From Guadua angustifolia (Eukaryota; Streptophyta; Magnoliopsida; Poales; Poaceae): a stretch of 64,000 nucleotides of DNA. This document shows positions 45,474 to 55,412 of this stretch, piece by piece. The stretch's first letter is position 1. Every line of letters begins with the position of its first letter. The stretch covers positions 17,229 to 81,228 of the forward strand of contig JAYEVE010000644.1 of assembly GCA_036346375.1 (NCBI GenBank). Direction: 5' to 3'. The notes beneath the pieces are model-generated. The model searched no databases. It was not told the origin of the DNA and saw nothing but the letters and a program-made list of their open reading frames with translations. Made by a program: the position numbers and the translations under genes.

Positions 45474-46570
45474 TCATCGGCGGGGCCTTTGCCTTTGCTG
45501 CTCTCCCCCTTGCTCGGGAGGGCCGGCATGGGGCCCTCGCCCTTGTAGAATTTCTCCAGGCGATATGCCCAGAGTCCTCTGATTCTTGGAGGTCGTGACC
45601 GGCACCGATGGAAGCGGGCGAGTGGCCGCTTCCAGTCGCCTTCGCCACCACCACAGCGTCGTGACCTTCGTCCTCATGGCCTTGGTCGGCGTGTTGGTCG
45701 CCCAGTACATGGCCTGGCCGACCACGCCCGCCCATATTGTCGGTGGCGAGGGCCGAGCGTCGTTGTTCGGCGGCGCGACCATGTCCGGCGTGCGCGACTT
45801 CTTCTTCTTCTTGAACTTCTTTTCTGCGGAGCCAGAGGGTCTCTTGCTCGAGGCGCCCTCTAGACCGGGCTGAGGCGGCAGCTTGCCCTCATCGAGTGCT
45901 CTCTTCCATTGCACGGCTTCGTCGGCGTTCGCGTAGCGGTCGGCCATCTTGAAAGCGATTCGTTGGCAGCAGTCTGGATGAATTTCAAGTCTTATGTGAA
46001 GCGGACGTCGCGACATCGAACTTGAAGGCGGGACCACCGCCTCGTCCGAGATGCTCGGGATGGAGTTCCTTACTTTCACGAACCTTTGGACGAAGTCGCG
46101 TAGTGTCTCTCTATCCGTTTGGATGAGCCACTCGAGGTCGCGCTCGTTGCCCGGGCGGGTGTAGCAGCTTTGGAAGTTTGCCAGGAGGGCCTCCGAGAGC
46201 TGCCTCCACGAGCGGATCGATCCCTCCTTTTGGTTAAAAAGCCACGTCCTGGCGGAGCCGTCGAGGACCGTGGGGAGGTAGTTAGCCATGACCCCTCGTC
46301 CCCGCCAGCCGTCTGGATGGCGGTGGAGTAGATCGAGATGAACTCGTCGGGGTTTTGAGTCCGTTAAACGCTTCGATGTGGCGGGCTTGAATTTGCTCGG
46401 CCACTTGACGCCGCCAGAAGGCGAGAAAGCCCGACATCCGAATGCCGGCCATCATGCGGGCCCCGGTGTTGCGATCGCGCGCGGGGCTCAGATCCTGGCT
46501 CGCAAGGTGGCGAGAGAACACGCCCTCACGCGGTGCGACGATGGCGGGTTCGGCGTGGAGCAACGGAGCG
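45474..46570 (-). pseudogene. gag of the Tat element
   Basis: From 46289 the frame reads MANYLPTVLDGSARTWLFNQ, then SIRSWRQLSEALLANFQSCY, ERDLEWLIQTDRETLRDFVQ and RFVKVRNSIPSISDEAVV. This is the retrotransposon gag capsid pattern (MANYLP.AL.GSAR.WL.NLP, F..NFQ..Y, L......E.LR.FV.RF...RN.IP.I.). A Lys-rich segment (EKKFKKKKKS) follows. The start was probably farther up, in the 46570-46290 region in another frame. The product would be capsid/nucleocapsid. Confidence 0.8.
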
Positions 46571-47407
46571 CTCGGGCGGGCGGATGCGCCGAAATACTCC
46601 GGACATCCTCATGGCGCTGACGCCTCGGGGTTCCCCAAGCAGGTCTCGGGAGGCCTGGCCGAGAATGGCGCTTAGCGCCCCGGAGGCGCCCCGGCGCTTG
46701 AACGCCCAAGGTCCTGGGAGCCCGATGTCGCGCGAGCTTTTCCATGTTTTCGCCACGAGGGCCCCATGGCGCCAGTCCGCTGGTTAGCGAAGTTGAGGTC
46801 GCGACGCCGTCGCCATGCGCCATGGCGCTCGGTGCTCGAGGGGTGAGGCGATTTTGGAGAGCGGCGGCGCTCGTACTTGGGATCGATGGCGGGGACCTCG
46901 TGGGCCCGGTCCCCGGCCCCGGCACCTGCTCCGCCACCTGATTGGCGGTGGACTATCGCCGGGTCCCTGCTCGGGGACAGCTCCTGGTGCTCCTCACCAT
47001 CGTTATGCCGGCGAGGAGAAGGGGCCGCCGGAGACAGTCGTTCCTCGTGGTCGTCGTCCCTTCCCGCCATGCGAGACGCTTGGAGGACGAGACATGCTAC
47101 ATGGCGATCTCGAAGTGGTGTCGTCTGACGCGGTCCCTGGTGAGCTCGAGGCGGTCGGGGCCCGACCATCACTGCACCGCCGATTCTTCCTCGCTATGGA
47201 GGGCATCCGCCGCAAGCGAGGTAATGCTCTCGCCGCAGCCCACCGGGAAAGGCTCCGGTTTGGTGTGTATTCGATCGACCGCACCACCCATGCCGCCGCC
47301 GGGCGTAGTACTCATCGCCGTCCTCCACGTCGCCGGCGCGAGAGGTCTTGGTTGTCTCGGCGAGTTCGGCAGATCCTCGTGATTCCTTGTAGAAGGACTT
47401 CAGACGA
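46571..47407 (-). other. Leader and N-terminal gag region of the Tat element
   Basis: GC-rich DNA between the primer site and readable gag. The minus-strand frame 47172-46672 is Arg/His/Ser/Pro-rich and may be the poorly conserved N-terminal part of gag. I cannot confirm it. Long plus-strand frames here are composition shadows. Confidence 0.4.
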
Positions 47408-47425
47408 TCCCCACGGACGGCGCCA
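47408..47425 (-). promoter_or_regulatory. Primer binding site of the Tat element
   Basis: In element sense TGGCGCCGTCCGTGGGGA starts two bases after the 5' LTR. TGGCGCCGT-type primer sites are usual for grass Tat/RIRE2-like elements. It fixes the LTR edge and the minus orientation. Confidence 0.7.
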
Positions 47426-47427
47426 GC

Positions 47428-48108
47428 TGTCGACGATTCGGGACGGGGGTCCTTCGCCGAGCTTACTTGTTGAATAGGGGATCAACCTAAGGCCCCTTTC
47501 CCGCAAGGGTCAGACGTCCGAGGGTATGCTTAGCCACGGATCGGGTGGATAAGGCGGTCAGAAACACACCGGGTCATTTTGCTCGGTTCGGCCTCTCACG
47601 GAGGAGATAACAACCCCGTCCGGTGGATTCACTAATGAGTAAGGAGGCTATAATGCGCTTGCTCAGGGGCCTCGAACCAGCCTAAGGACCCCAAAGGAGC
47701 AAGCTTTGTGTCGAGTGTGTGTGTTATCGAAAAGTCCACCCTCAATACATCGTGCGAGGGGTATTTATAGGAGATTTACAGAGACAAGTTATTTATTACA
47801 GGGCGCCATCAGAGGACGGCAAGGCAAGAGCCGCGCCACCGCCGGTACTGCCAGGCGACGTGGGAACAATGGGCGAGACTAAGCGGCGCGGACCACGGCA
47901 ACAGAGATCCGGATGGGCGGTTCCTCGAGCCGCGCAGCATTTAATGCCACGTCGCTATGTCGCGAGCCCCCAAGCTCGGCTTGCTCGGGGACGAGGTAGC
48001 CCATGAGCAGGCTACCAAGGTCGACCTCAGGCGCGCCAATGAAACAAGGCCATGGTCTGACGGCCCGGCTTCAAAGGTCGCGTTAGATGCAGGTATCCAA
48101 TCCCAATG
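47428..48108 (-). repeat. 5' LTR of the Tat element (681 bp)
   Basis: Pairs with 36581-37265 and differs mainly by small indels (for example AAGGGTTGTCGTCG missing). The TATA box is at 47762-47770. The outer edge is worn: the element-sense start reads CATTGGGATTGG where the partner has TGTCAGATTGG. The target duplication TAACC follows at 48109-48113. Confidence 0.8.
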
Positions 48109-48113
48109 TAACC

Positions 48114-49622
48114 CAAAGACAGGAATTGCTCTTTGACTTTCATCAACCCTGACCAAAATTCAGAATCCCCAGCCTTTGCGGTTATTTGAGTAATGGATTT
48201 ATTATGTAAGTATTTCCTTCTAAGTAAGTCTTGCCATAGGCCTTCTTCACTTAACAATTTAAATAACCATTTACCTAATAAACACCTATTTTGCAATTCC
48301 AAATCTAAAATTCCCAGACCCCCCATACATTTAGGTTTATTGAGCACCGACCATCTGGCTAATCTATATTTCTTCTTGTATTCCTCGCATTGCCAAAAAA
48401 ATCTGGATCTGTAATAATCCAGTTTTTTAATCACCCCTTTAGGAGCTTTAAAGAAAGATAGCATAAACATAGGTAAACTAGAAAGTACTGAATTAATCAA
48501 TACCAATCTGCCTCCTACTGAAAGAAGCCTACCCTTCCAACTAGCGAGTTTCTTTTGAAATCTCTCCTCTACTGACATCCACTCTTTATTGCTAAGTCTT
48601 TTGTGATTCATTGGAATTCCTAAGTATCTAAAAGGGATAACCCCCTCTTTGCACCCAAAGAGTTGAACATAATCCTTCTTGAAAGACTGAGCTTCACCAA
48701 ACAAGAAAATCTCACTTTTATGAAAATTGATCTTAAGCCCTGATACCTGCTCAAAAACACTCAAGACTAGCTTCAAGTTCAAAGCCCCATTCAAATCATG
48801 ATCCAGAAAGAGAATCGTGTTATCCGCATATTGAAGGATCGACAAACCCCCCTCCACTAAATGTGGAATGATCCCTCTAAACTGGTTATTCTCCTTAGCC
48901 CTAGCTATCAAGATGGCAAGCATGTCTACTAGCAGATTAAACAAAAGAGGGGATAGAGGATCCCCTTGTCTCAACCCTTTCTTAGTCTGAAAGTATCGCC
49001 CAAGATCATCATTAACTTTGACATTCACACTACCTTTACTGACTATACTTTCTATCCACTTACACCATGTTTTAGAGAAACCTTTCATTCTGAGAGATTG
49101 TTGTAGAAAATCCCAATTAACTTTGTCATATGCTTTCTCGAAATCTAATTTTAACACCACTCCATTGAGTTTCCTCATTTTCATTTCATGCAAAGTTTCA
49201 TGAAGGATGACTACCCCTTCCATTATGTTTCTTCCTGACATAAAGGCAGTTTGCGAAGGCCTCACGATCTTTTGTGCAACGGAGGCCACTCTATTAGCCA
49301 CAACCTTGGTAAAAATCTTAAAGCTCACATTTAATAGACATATCGGTCTAAATTGCTGAATTTGCTTTGCCTCTTTCAACTTTGGCAACAATGTAATTGT
49401 TCCAAAGTTTAGACTAAAGAGGGGTAGGTTACATTTGTGGAATTCATGGAACATGGCCATTAGGTCATCTTTAATGAGTCCCCAAAATTCCTGATAAAAC
49501 TCAGCTGGAAAACCATCTGGTCCTGGAGCCTTATTGTGATTCATTTGAAAAATAGTATCTTTGACTTCCTTAGAAGTAAATTGGGCTTTAAGAATTTCAT
49601 TTTCCTCATATGAAAGAGGCAA
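48114..49622 (-). pseudogene. LINE ORF2 reverse transcriptase domain, active-site mutant
   Basis: The frame is open for over 500 codons and reads NHNKAPGPDGFPAEFYQEFW, FRPICLLNVSFKIFTKVVAN, VLKLDFEKAYDKVNWDFLQQ, KKGLRQGDPLSPLLFNLLVD and GLKINFHKSEIFLFGEA, the full set of L1-type RT motifs. The catalytic box is YADN (codons 48830-48819) instead of the usual YADD: the second Asp codon GAC is AAC. So the enzyme should be dead despite the open frame. No ATG starts the frame. It continues across the gypsy insertion into the zf-RVT part. Confidence 0.9.
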
Positions 49623-49660
49623 ACGGCGACCCTAGTAGGAGACTGAATAAGAAGCATGGT
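48114..49660 (-). mobile_element. LINE (L1-type), RT part, 5' truncated
   Basis: This is the other half of the LINE whose tail is at 35518-36580. The upstream endonuclease is absent, so the copy is 5' truncated, which is common for LINE insertions. The exact 5' edge (about 49620-49700) is uncertain because no target duplication was found. It lies a few hundred bases downstream of the SNAT pseudogene. Confidence 0.8.
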
Positions 49661-50055
49661 TGGAAAACAATTTCTTCTTCATTAATCATTACATCTAAAG
49701 TATGATGTGTTTGTACATGGACGTCCACTGCCGGACGCACTCTCCTTGAAACATCTAGAAAGTAAAAAACAAGGATACAATTATAGAGCACAGATGAACA
49801 AACTAGGATCTGAGTGCAGGCAACAAGATGTTGCAAATAACATCATTCGCTTGAGAACTGTTACAATATTGGTAACCTCCTGATCATTTTTGAGAAAACT
49901 GTGGCTGTTAGCCAGCAGAAACTATTGAGAACAATCAACTGTGGCTGTCAGCCAGCGGAAACTATTGAGAACAATCCATCTGGCCTGGGGTCGAGTGGAA
50001 CTCATCCCAGCCTGACATTCCTCTTGTAGAAGAAGCAGGTTCCAGCCTACCAGCA
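49661..50055 (-). other. Probable 3' flank/UTR of the SNAT pseudogene
   Basis: No coding signal. It follows directly the SNAT stop codon on the minus strand and probably corresponds to the former 3' UTR. A near-duplicate phrase (CTGTGGCTGTTAGCCAGCAG / CTGTGGCTGTCAGCCAGCGG) occurs at about 49900-49963. Confidence 0.4.
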
Positions 50056-50290
50056 CTAGAATCTGGGATACCAGAACATGCCCTTGATGCCCTGAGGGTC
50101 AGCTTCGAATCCCAAGTTCTTGTAGAAATCTACAACTGCAATCAATTAAATTGGAGGAGCAGAAAGTTGAGTAGTTTGTTAGCTCATTGAAATGCTATTA
50201 ATGTGGGTGCACTTTCGAATTTCTTTCATGATTTTCTTTTCTTGTTTTTCCATAGTTCTTGCATTATTCAAAGGATGAAAATATTTGCCT

Positions 50291-50672
50291 ATTTTGCAAG
50301 GGGACATATCCAGTGCAATCAACACTTTGGTGCAATCACTGTGCAATCTAACTAAGAAAAGTTTCAAAAAATTCTGAAAAAAATCGTGGATGTACATCTC
50401 ATCTTACTCCATCTACATATAAAATTTTATGATCAAATTCGTCCTATGTTAAGAGTAATAAAAAAGACAAATTTCTGACAAACTTGAATAGTTCAAATGC
50501 ACCCTAAATTTGTCTTTTTTGTAACTTCAAGCACAGGACGAATTTGATCATGAAATTTTATATGTAGATGGGGTAAGATGAGATGTACATCCACGATTTT
50601 TTTCAGAATTTTTTGAAACTTTTCTTAGTTGGATTGCACGGTGATTGCACTGGATATGTCCCCATTTTGCAA
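50291..50672. mobile_element. Foldback (hairpin) non-autonomous element in the last SNAT intron, 9-bp TSD
   Basis: The element at 50300-50663 has arms GGGGACATATCCAGTGCAAT and its inverse ATTGCACTGGATATGTCCCC, with long inverted arms (about 150 and 135 bases) and a short centre. ATTTTGCAA flanks it on both sides (50291-50299 and 50664-50672), a 9-bp duplication typical of Mutator-like elements. The arms stay similar over most of their length, so the transcript would fold into a long hairpin. Confidence 0.75.
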
Positions 50673-51297
50673 TGCCTATAGAAAGCTCTACTTCTAGCTA
50701 CTTAGATATGACCTGTAAATTTGATTTGCTTTTCCTAGCAAAGAACATGCTGTGAATGTGCTCCAAATTTTCACCTTTGTTATCTGCAAACAATGTAATA
50801 TTGCTGATGTCTCTCTGGAGCAAAGTAAGGATTACTTTCTCCATGAGTGCTTTACCAAGACCTTGACCCTGAAATAGTTTCAAGTCCCAGTCATTGTAAA
50901 GAATCTTTATTATAACAAATAGAAAATGTGGACTCACATTGTCATAATACAAAACAGAAAAGTTCATCAATTCACCTGATAGGAAGGATCAACAAGAACA
51001 TCCCAAATTGTAGCATTGAAGGCATGGTCTGAAGTTGCTCGTGCCATACCCAACTAGTTGCTTCCTCTCTTCTCCCTCTGTCAAAGAACTTCTACAAGTA
51101 CACTAAGATGTTCATCATCTAGAAAAAATGAATTTCCACAAATGATCTTCAGATTAGGAGATGTGGTTCAACTTATGCATAGGATCACAGAAGAGCCGGT
51201 ATCAATGAAGATCAATGAAACAATGAGGCAAGTATCTGCTTTTGAAGACCTAATCAAGGATGCTGCTATTTTCATTAGAGGTCTGCGCGGCCATCCT

Positions 51298-52191
51298 ACC
51301 TATGAGTAGACCTGGAAATTGGGCGTCGGTTTAAGACGGCCCGAGCCCGTCGTGCCGGGACTACATGAAACGGGCCAGCACGGCCGGTCATTTCTTCGTG
51401 CGGGCGGGCCAGCACGGACGGCAAAATCAAGGCCAGCACGGCAAAACACGCCAAGACTCTGTCGGGCGGGCCGCCCGAACACGCTCGAGAGAATGCAGCA
51501 CACTAAATATTTTTTATAAATTCATACGTTGTTCAAATAAAAAGTTGTCTACATAAAAAGATGTGTCTCGAAATTCTCTACAACTTTCATGTAGAATATA
51601 AATTCATATGAGCAAAGGAAGATCCTGAAAAATGCAGATTACCGAGAGATGTGGCGTCGGTCTGAAACTATACAGCGCACTAAATATTTTTTTATAAATT
51701 CATACGTTACTCAAATGGAAAAGTTGTCTACATGAAAAAGATGTGTCTCGAAATTCTCTACAACTTTCATGTAGAATATAAATTCATATGAGCAAAGGAA
51801 GACGTTGAAAAATGTAGATTACCGAGAGACATGGCGTCGGTCTGAAACTACACAGCGCACTAAATATTTTTTTATAAATTCATACGTTGCTCAAATGGAA
51901 AAGTTGTCTACATGAAAAAGATGCGTCTCGAAATTCTCTACAACTTTCATGTAGAGTATAAATTCATATGAGTAAAGAAAGACCCTGAAAAATACAAATT
52001 ACAGATTCGGGCGGCTTTGGGCCGTGCTGGAGGCCCATCGTGCGGAGTTTTAGGCCTGCCCGCACGCCATTCGGGCCGTGCCAGCCCGGCCCATTTTTTT
52101 TCGTGCCGGGTCGTGCTTCGGTCCATTTTTTTTTGTGCCGGGTCGTGCTGGCCCACTAAGGCCCGGCCCAATTTCCAGCTCTACCTATGAG
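51298..52191. mobile_element. MULE-like non-autonomous element in the SNAT pseudogene, 9-bp TSD
   Basis: The element is 51307-52182 (876 bp). The ends AGACCTGGAAATTGGGC and (inverse) AGAGCTGGAAATTGGGC form terminal inverted repeats. ACCTATGAG is duplicated at 51298-51306 and 52183-52191. Both flanks inside the ends are rich in GGCCCG/GTGCCGGG text. The middle is three 180-bp tandem units. The site is the acceptor of the intron before the VGWPRRP exon; the duplication left a copy of the acceptor AG on each side. No transposase is encoded. Confidence 0.85.
51501..52010. repeat. Three tandem units of ~180 bp inside the MULE-like element
   Basis: Units start with CACTAAATATTTTTTATAA at 51501, 51678 and 51858 and contain GTGTCTCGAAATTCTCTACA and TTTCATGTAGAATATAAATT. 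Spacing is 177 and 180 bases and the units are over 90% alike by eye. The third is cut short near 52007. Confidence 0.85.
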
Positions 52192-52440
52192 GTCAACATT
52201 ACAAACACAAACATTTATTATGGAAGAAACTACTAAGGGAACAGCATGAACTTAGGGAAGCTGAATCATTAAAATACTCCCCTCGGAAAACAAGACACAT
52301 TAATACAAAGTGGCCTATATAGTTTTGAATAATCTTTGCTTTAGTTCCCTTCTCTATTCGAAATTTCTCATATGACTCCCTTGAGGAAAGAAAATGCTGA
52401 TGTTTCTCACCTACTAAAACTCAATATATTTATACTATTA

Positions 52441-52637
52441 GGCCATTCCCAGTGCAGAGTTTCATTTCCCAGTTTCCAAGAGTACCGCATCAGATTTTAT
52501 CTAGGTAACCGTGTATTTTGGGTTTCATCTAGATGAAACTATCTCTATCTCTCTCTTTATAATTACCTTGCCATGTCACCAAACATGATGATGTGTCATG
52601 TCATTTAATGAGAATGAAACTCCCATTGTGAATGGCC
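52441..52637. mobile_element. Tourist-like MITE
   Basis: The ends are GGCCATTCCCAGTGCAGAGT and (inverse) GGCCATTCACAATGGGAGTT, flanked by TTA (52438-52440 and 52638-52640). Length is 197 bp. The GGCCATTCCC...TTTCAT terminus and TTA duplication are usual for PIF/Harbinger-type Tourist elements in grasses. Confidence 0.7.
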
Positions 52638-53083
52638 TTAAGTTCATAATCACAGTGTGCTAGCAAGTAATGCCTACTGATTCATATCCTCAAGGAAAAA
52701 TAACGCAGATCATACTAAGCTGATGAAATATACATAACAAATAGATACTTCTATATACCATGGCATCAACTAGATACCATGGCATCAACTAGATCCAACA
52801 GTACCATGAGTATTCAGCAACCTTTAGAGGTACACTACAATAATAGACTATAACCTAACACTAAAAGAAATATCAAAGTGCTTTGGAGAAAGATCACCTT
52901 ATCACATAAGGCTTAGAGATCATATACATCAACTTCTCCAGCTGAAGAAAATATGATCTGTTCTGTGCTACCATCAGGTAGTGTCCTTTCTACGAGTACT
53001 AGTTACTCGGGCAAAGGTTCTTCCTCTTCGAGTGGTGTTGACGGTGGCTCTACTGTCTCCGTACTATTATTACTTTCCAGAAA

Positions 53084-55412
53084 GCAGCAAAAAAAAAAAA
53101 AGGTTGAATTCATTTTCCATAATATATAAATTTAAGGAGCATGATGCTAGACTATTGGATATTACTCCAAGGTATGTAACATATATACAGTAAAGTCTCT
53201 ATGTTCACCACAAGGTTTAGAGACTACCTTGTTAAATTGGACAAAAAAGGAAATTTATCAAACGAATTTCTCGAGAAGACACAGATTATAGTAGCAAAAA
53301 AATTCTTTCTTCCAAGATGAATGGGTCCCACTAGATCATTATATTGTTCTCATGATTAACATGCAAGTATCTAGCTGCCTGCATCCCCCACCTCCTTTGT
53401 CCCAGGTAATGTGGGCAAATTGTACTTCTTTTACCTTTACCTTTTTCATTGAGGTGGGAATTTCTGGGGATACCCTTTTTTTTTACATCAATAGTATACA
53501 AAGATATTTGAAAACGTAAACTTAATGGAGTCGAATAAATGAATTGTTAGCAAGGTTTCACACTTTACCTTGATCTGAGTGAGTCCCATAGACCAGCCTT
53601 CAAGGACCAAGCTGCTGCAGCCCGTGTTTTTGCTTCAATCAAAACACGATTAGCCTTTAGCTATAAATTTAGCAAATGGAGTAAACAGCTAGGCTTCACA
53701 AACAGGTCCACCAGAAGTTACAGAACAAATAATGAACAATAAATCATCGAAAGAGCAACTAGTAGATGATGAAACAACAAACGTCCAAGAGTTTATTTTG
53801 CTGTAAGCCCAAACATTTATGCAGCCTGTAATCATCTAGCTAGTGCCATGTCTATTTGTAAATGCAATTTGGTTCTAAAAACTTGTACATGCTAATCTAG
53901 GAAAAATTTGTAGCTGGGATTAAGGGAGGCACAGCAGCAGTAGCGACAGACCGATGCAGATAATAGCAGGAAAGATGGGAGAAAGGAATCAGCGTTACCA
54001 AAAAAAAAAAAAAAAGCTCACAGTGCAGTTCCTTTCTGAATTAACCGGCACATCAGTTTGAATGTTTGATTCAAGTTCTTAGCAGGCATGGAAACAATCA
54101 TTCCTAATCTCATTTGATGTACTGCAAGCTTGGCACCCACCTACTTGGGTCATTGCTAGCCTAACATTTGGATGCCTGCACCGCGCCCAACAAATACACT
54201 AAGAAATGTTTGCATTAGCGGAATCCGCTGCAATGCGGAAGGGAACACACCGTACATAGGACTATTTTCCGCGTTTAGTACCCACATTTCTGATGAGCTT
54301 ATTTGGAGATAACTCTTCAAATTTGGGAAACCATAGACATCAAATGTTGCCATACCACCACTAAGCATAGATTCATTGTATGTATTTGAATGATACGTAG
54401 CATACTACGTAGCATACTGTGGAAATATAACACAAGAACATAAGTAAATAACTCCACTTGAGAGTGGAGACCGCCTTCTTATAATAAAATTATCGGTGCC
54501 AATGAAATATAAAGTCTTGACTTAATTTTTGTACCCTTAAACTTTGTGGAGAAATAATTTTGAGTTATCAAATCTTCAAAAATAAAATTGAGCTATCAAA
54601 TCTGCTGCCCCTACACCCATCTCTCCCGCTCCAAAAATAAATCTAAACAAGTAAATTAAAATATTTTCATAAATCAATTAACATTATCGGCTGTTTGATA
54701 GTATGCTATTCTCATATCATAGCTTATTAGATGGATACTCAGATTTCTCAATTAAGAAAAAAGGGAGAATTGAGATAATTATAATTTTTTACATTCATAT
54801 GATAATTTTGTCTGCCCAAAGAAATTGACAACATTTAACTTACATGGGATATATTTTCTCCACCATTAAGAACTTCAGTGGGCTCCATGAAAACCTTTTT
54901 GAGTAGCGAGCTGTTTGAGGATGACTATTTCCCCATTTGTATTAACTTCCAAGGGTATGGATCATAAAACCATAATACTGCACTTACTTGATCCAAACAA
55001 AACATGAATAATAGAAGTAACAGTTGTAAAAGGCACATAACTTACTCTAACTTGCCACACTATGCAGTATGAATTGTATCTCTCGTTCTCTGATGAAGAT
55101 TTGGTAAGGAAATATGTTACAAAGAATTTTTCTGAAGGAAAGCCTCTACATGTTAAGATTTCGGACAAGGAACACTGGTATATATGACAGATTACTTTGC
55201 TAGAAACAATTTATTGGATGTCTATAATGGTAGGCAGCAATTAATTATTCTAAGTATGCATGCATATTATTTATGTAGGTGGATAAATTACTTACCTGGA
55301 AACAATTTATTGTACGCCTATAAATGTAGGCACCGATTAATTATTCTAGAAATGCTTATGTCAACGTTGATATCTTCAAATGTAGGCAACAATTAATTAT
55401 TTGTGATACATT
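53084..55412. other. Intergenic stretch, no recognised gene
   Basis: AT-rich DNA with A runs at 53089-53101 and 54000-54015. One minus-strand frame at 54368-54156 (LSGGMATFDVYGFPNLKSYL...) is open for 70 codons and vaguely protein-like, but I cannot place it and no partner exon is nearby. It may hold the missing 5' exon or promoter of the SNAT copy; I found no match. Confidence 0.4.
55200..55395. repeat. Two-and-a-part tandem repeat, ~96 bp
   Basis: GAAACAATTTATTG and, about 30 bases on, GTAGGCA(G/C)C(A/G)ATTAATTATTCTA occur at about 55203 and 55299. A third partial GTAGGCAACAATTAATTATT lies near 55382, right beside the CACTA terminus. Confidence 0.6.

Larger units (their letters stand above)
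36581..48108 (-). mobile_element. Ty3/gypsy Tat-lineage LTR retrotransposon, nearly full length (11.5 kb)
   Basis: LTRs of 685 bp (36581-37265) and 681 bp (47428-48108) flank, in minus orientation, PBS, gag, protease, RT, RNase H and integrase. A long plus-strand antisense ORF lies between integrase and the 3' LTR. It sits in a LINE with a 5-bp target duplication (GAACC/TAACC). Order and antisense ORF place it in the Tat lineage. All domains carry stops or frameshifts, so it is non-functional. It is the best guide to the fragment at 1-4393. Confidence 0.85.
50056..53083 (-). pseudogene. SNAT: Serotonin N-acetyltransferase (SNAT/NSI, GNAT family) pseudogene
   Basis: Exon-like blocks on the minus strand, 5' to 3': 53083-52898 (SNNSTETVEPPS ... 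STEQIIFSSAGEVDVYDL); 51299 to about 51230 (VGWPRRPLMKIAASL); 51077-50976 (EGEERKQLVG ... DHAFNATIWDVLVDPSYQ); 50868-50775 (GQGLGKALMEKV ... LQRDISNITLFADNK); 50135-50056 (VVDFYKNLGFEADPQGIKGM, ending FWYPRF and a stop). In plants this chloroplast enzyme acetylates serotonin in melatonin synthesis. Splice sites are still visible at several edges (CAG before GQGLGK, GTGAAA after FADNK). Damage: stop codons after EEEEPLPE and after VYDL, one extra G after KQLVG, and loss of the NSYLVATLHS-like segment. The last two exons are clean, including the acetyl-CoA loop GQGLGK. The transit-peptide exon was not found. Family identity is near certain; the gene is broken. Confidence 0.9.

Noticed and set aside
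47941..48156. Small minus-strand ORF at the LINE/gypsy junction
   Set aside because: It spans an LTR edge and the LINE; the real reading is LTR plus LINE ORF2.
49606..49836. 76-codon minus-strand ORF (MQHLVACTQ...) as a host exon
   Set aside because: No family match; it overlaps the uncertain LINE 5' edge and the SNAT 3' flank.
51058..51309. Plus-strand ORF MLPLFSLCQRTSTSTLRCSS... as a host gene
   Set aside because: It is the shadow of SNAT exons on the minus strand (VGWPRRP and KQLVG blocks lie opposite).
54156..54368. 70-codon minus-strand ORF (LSGGMATFDVYGFP...) as the missing SNAT exon
   Set aside because: The text does not align with SNAT, and the expected VYDL exon is already found at 52898-53083.
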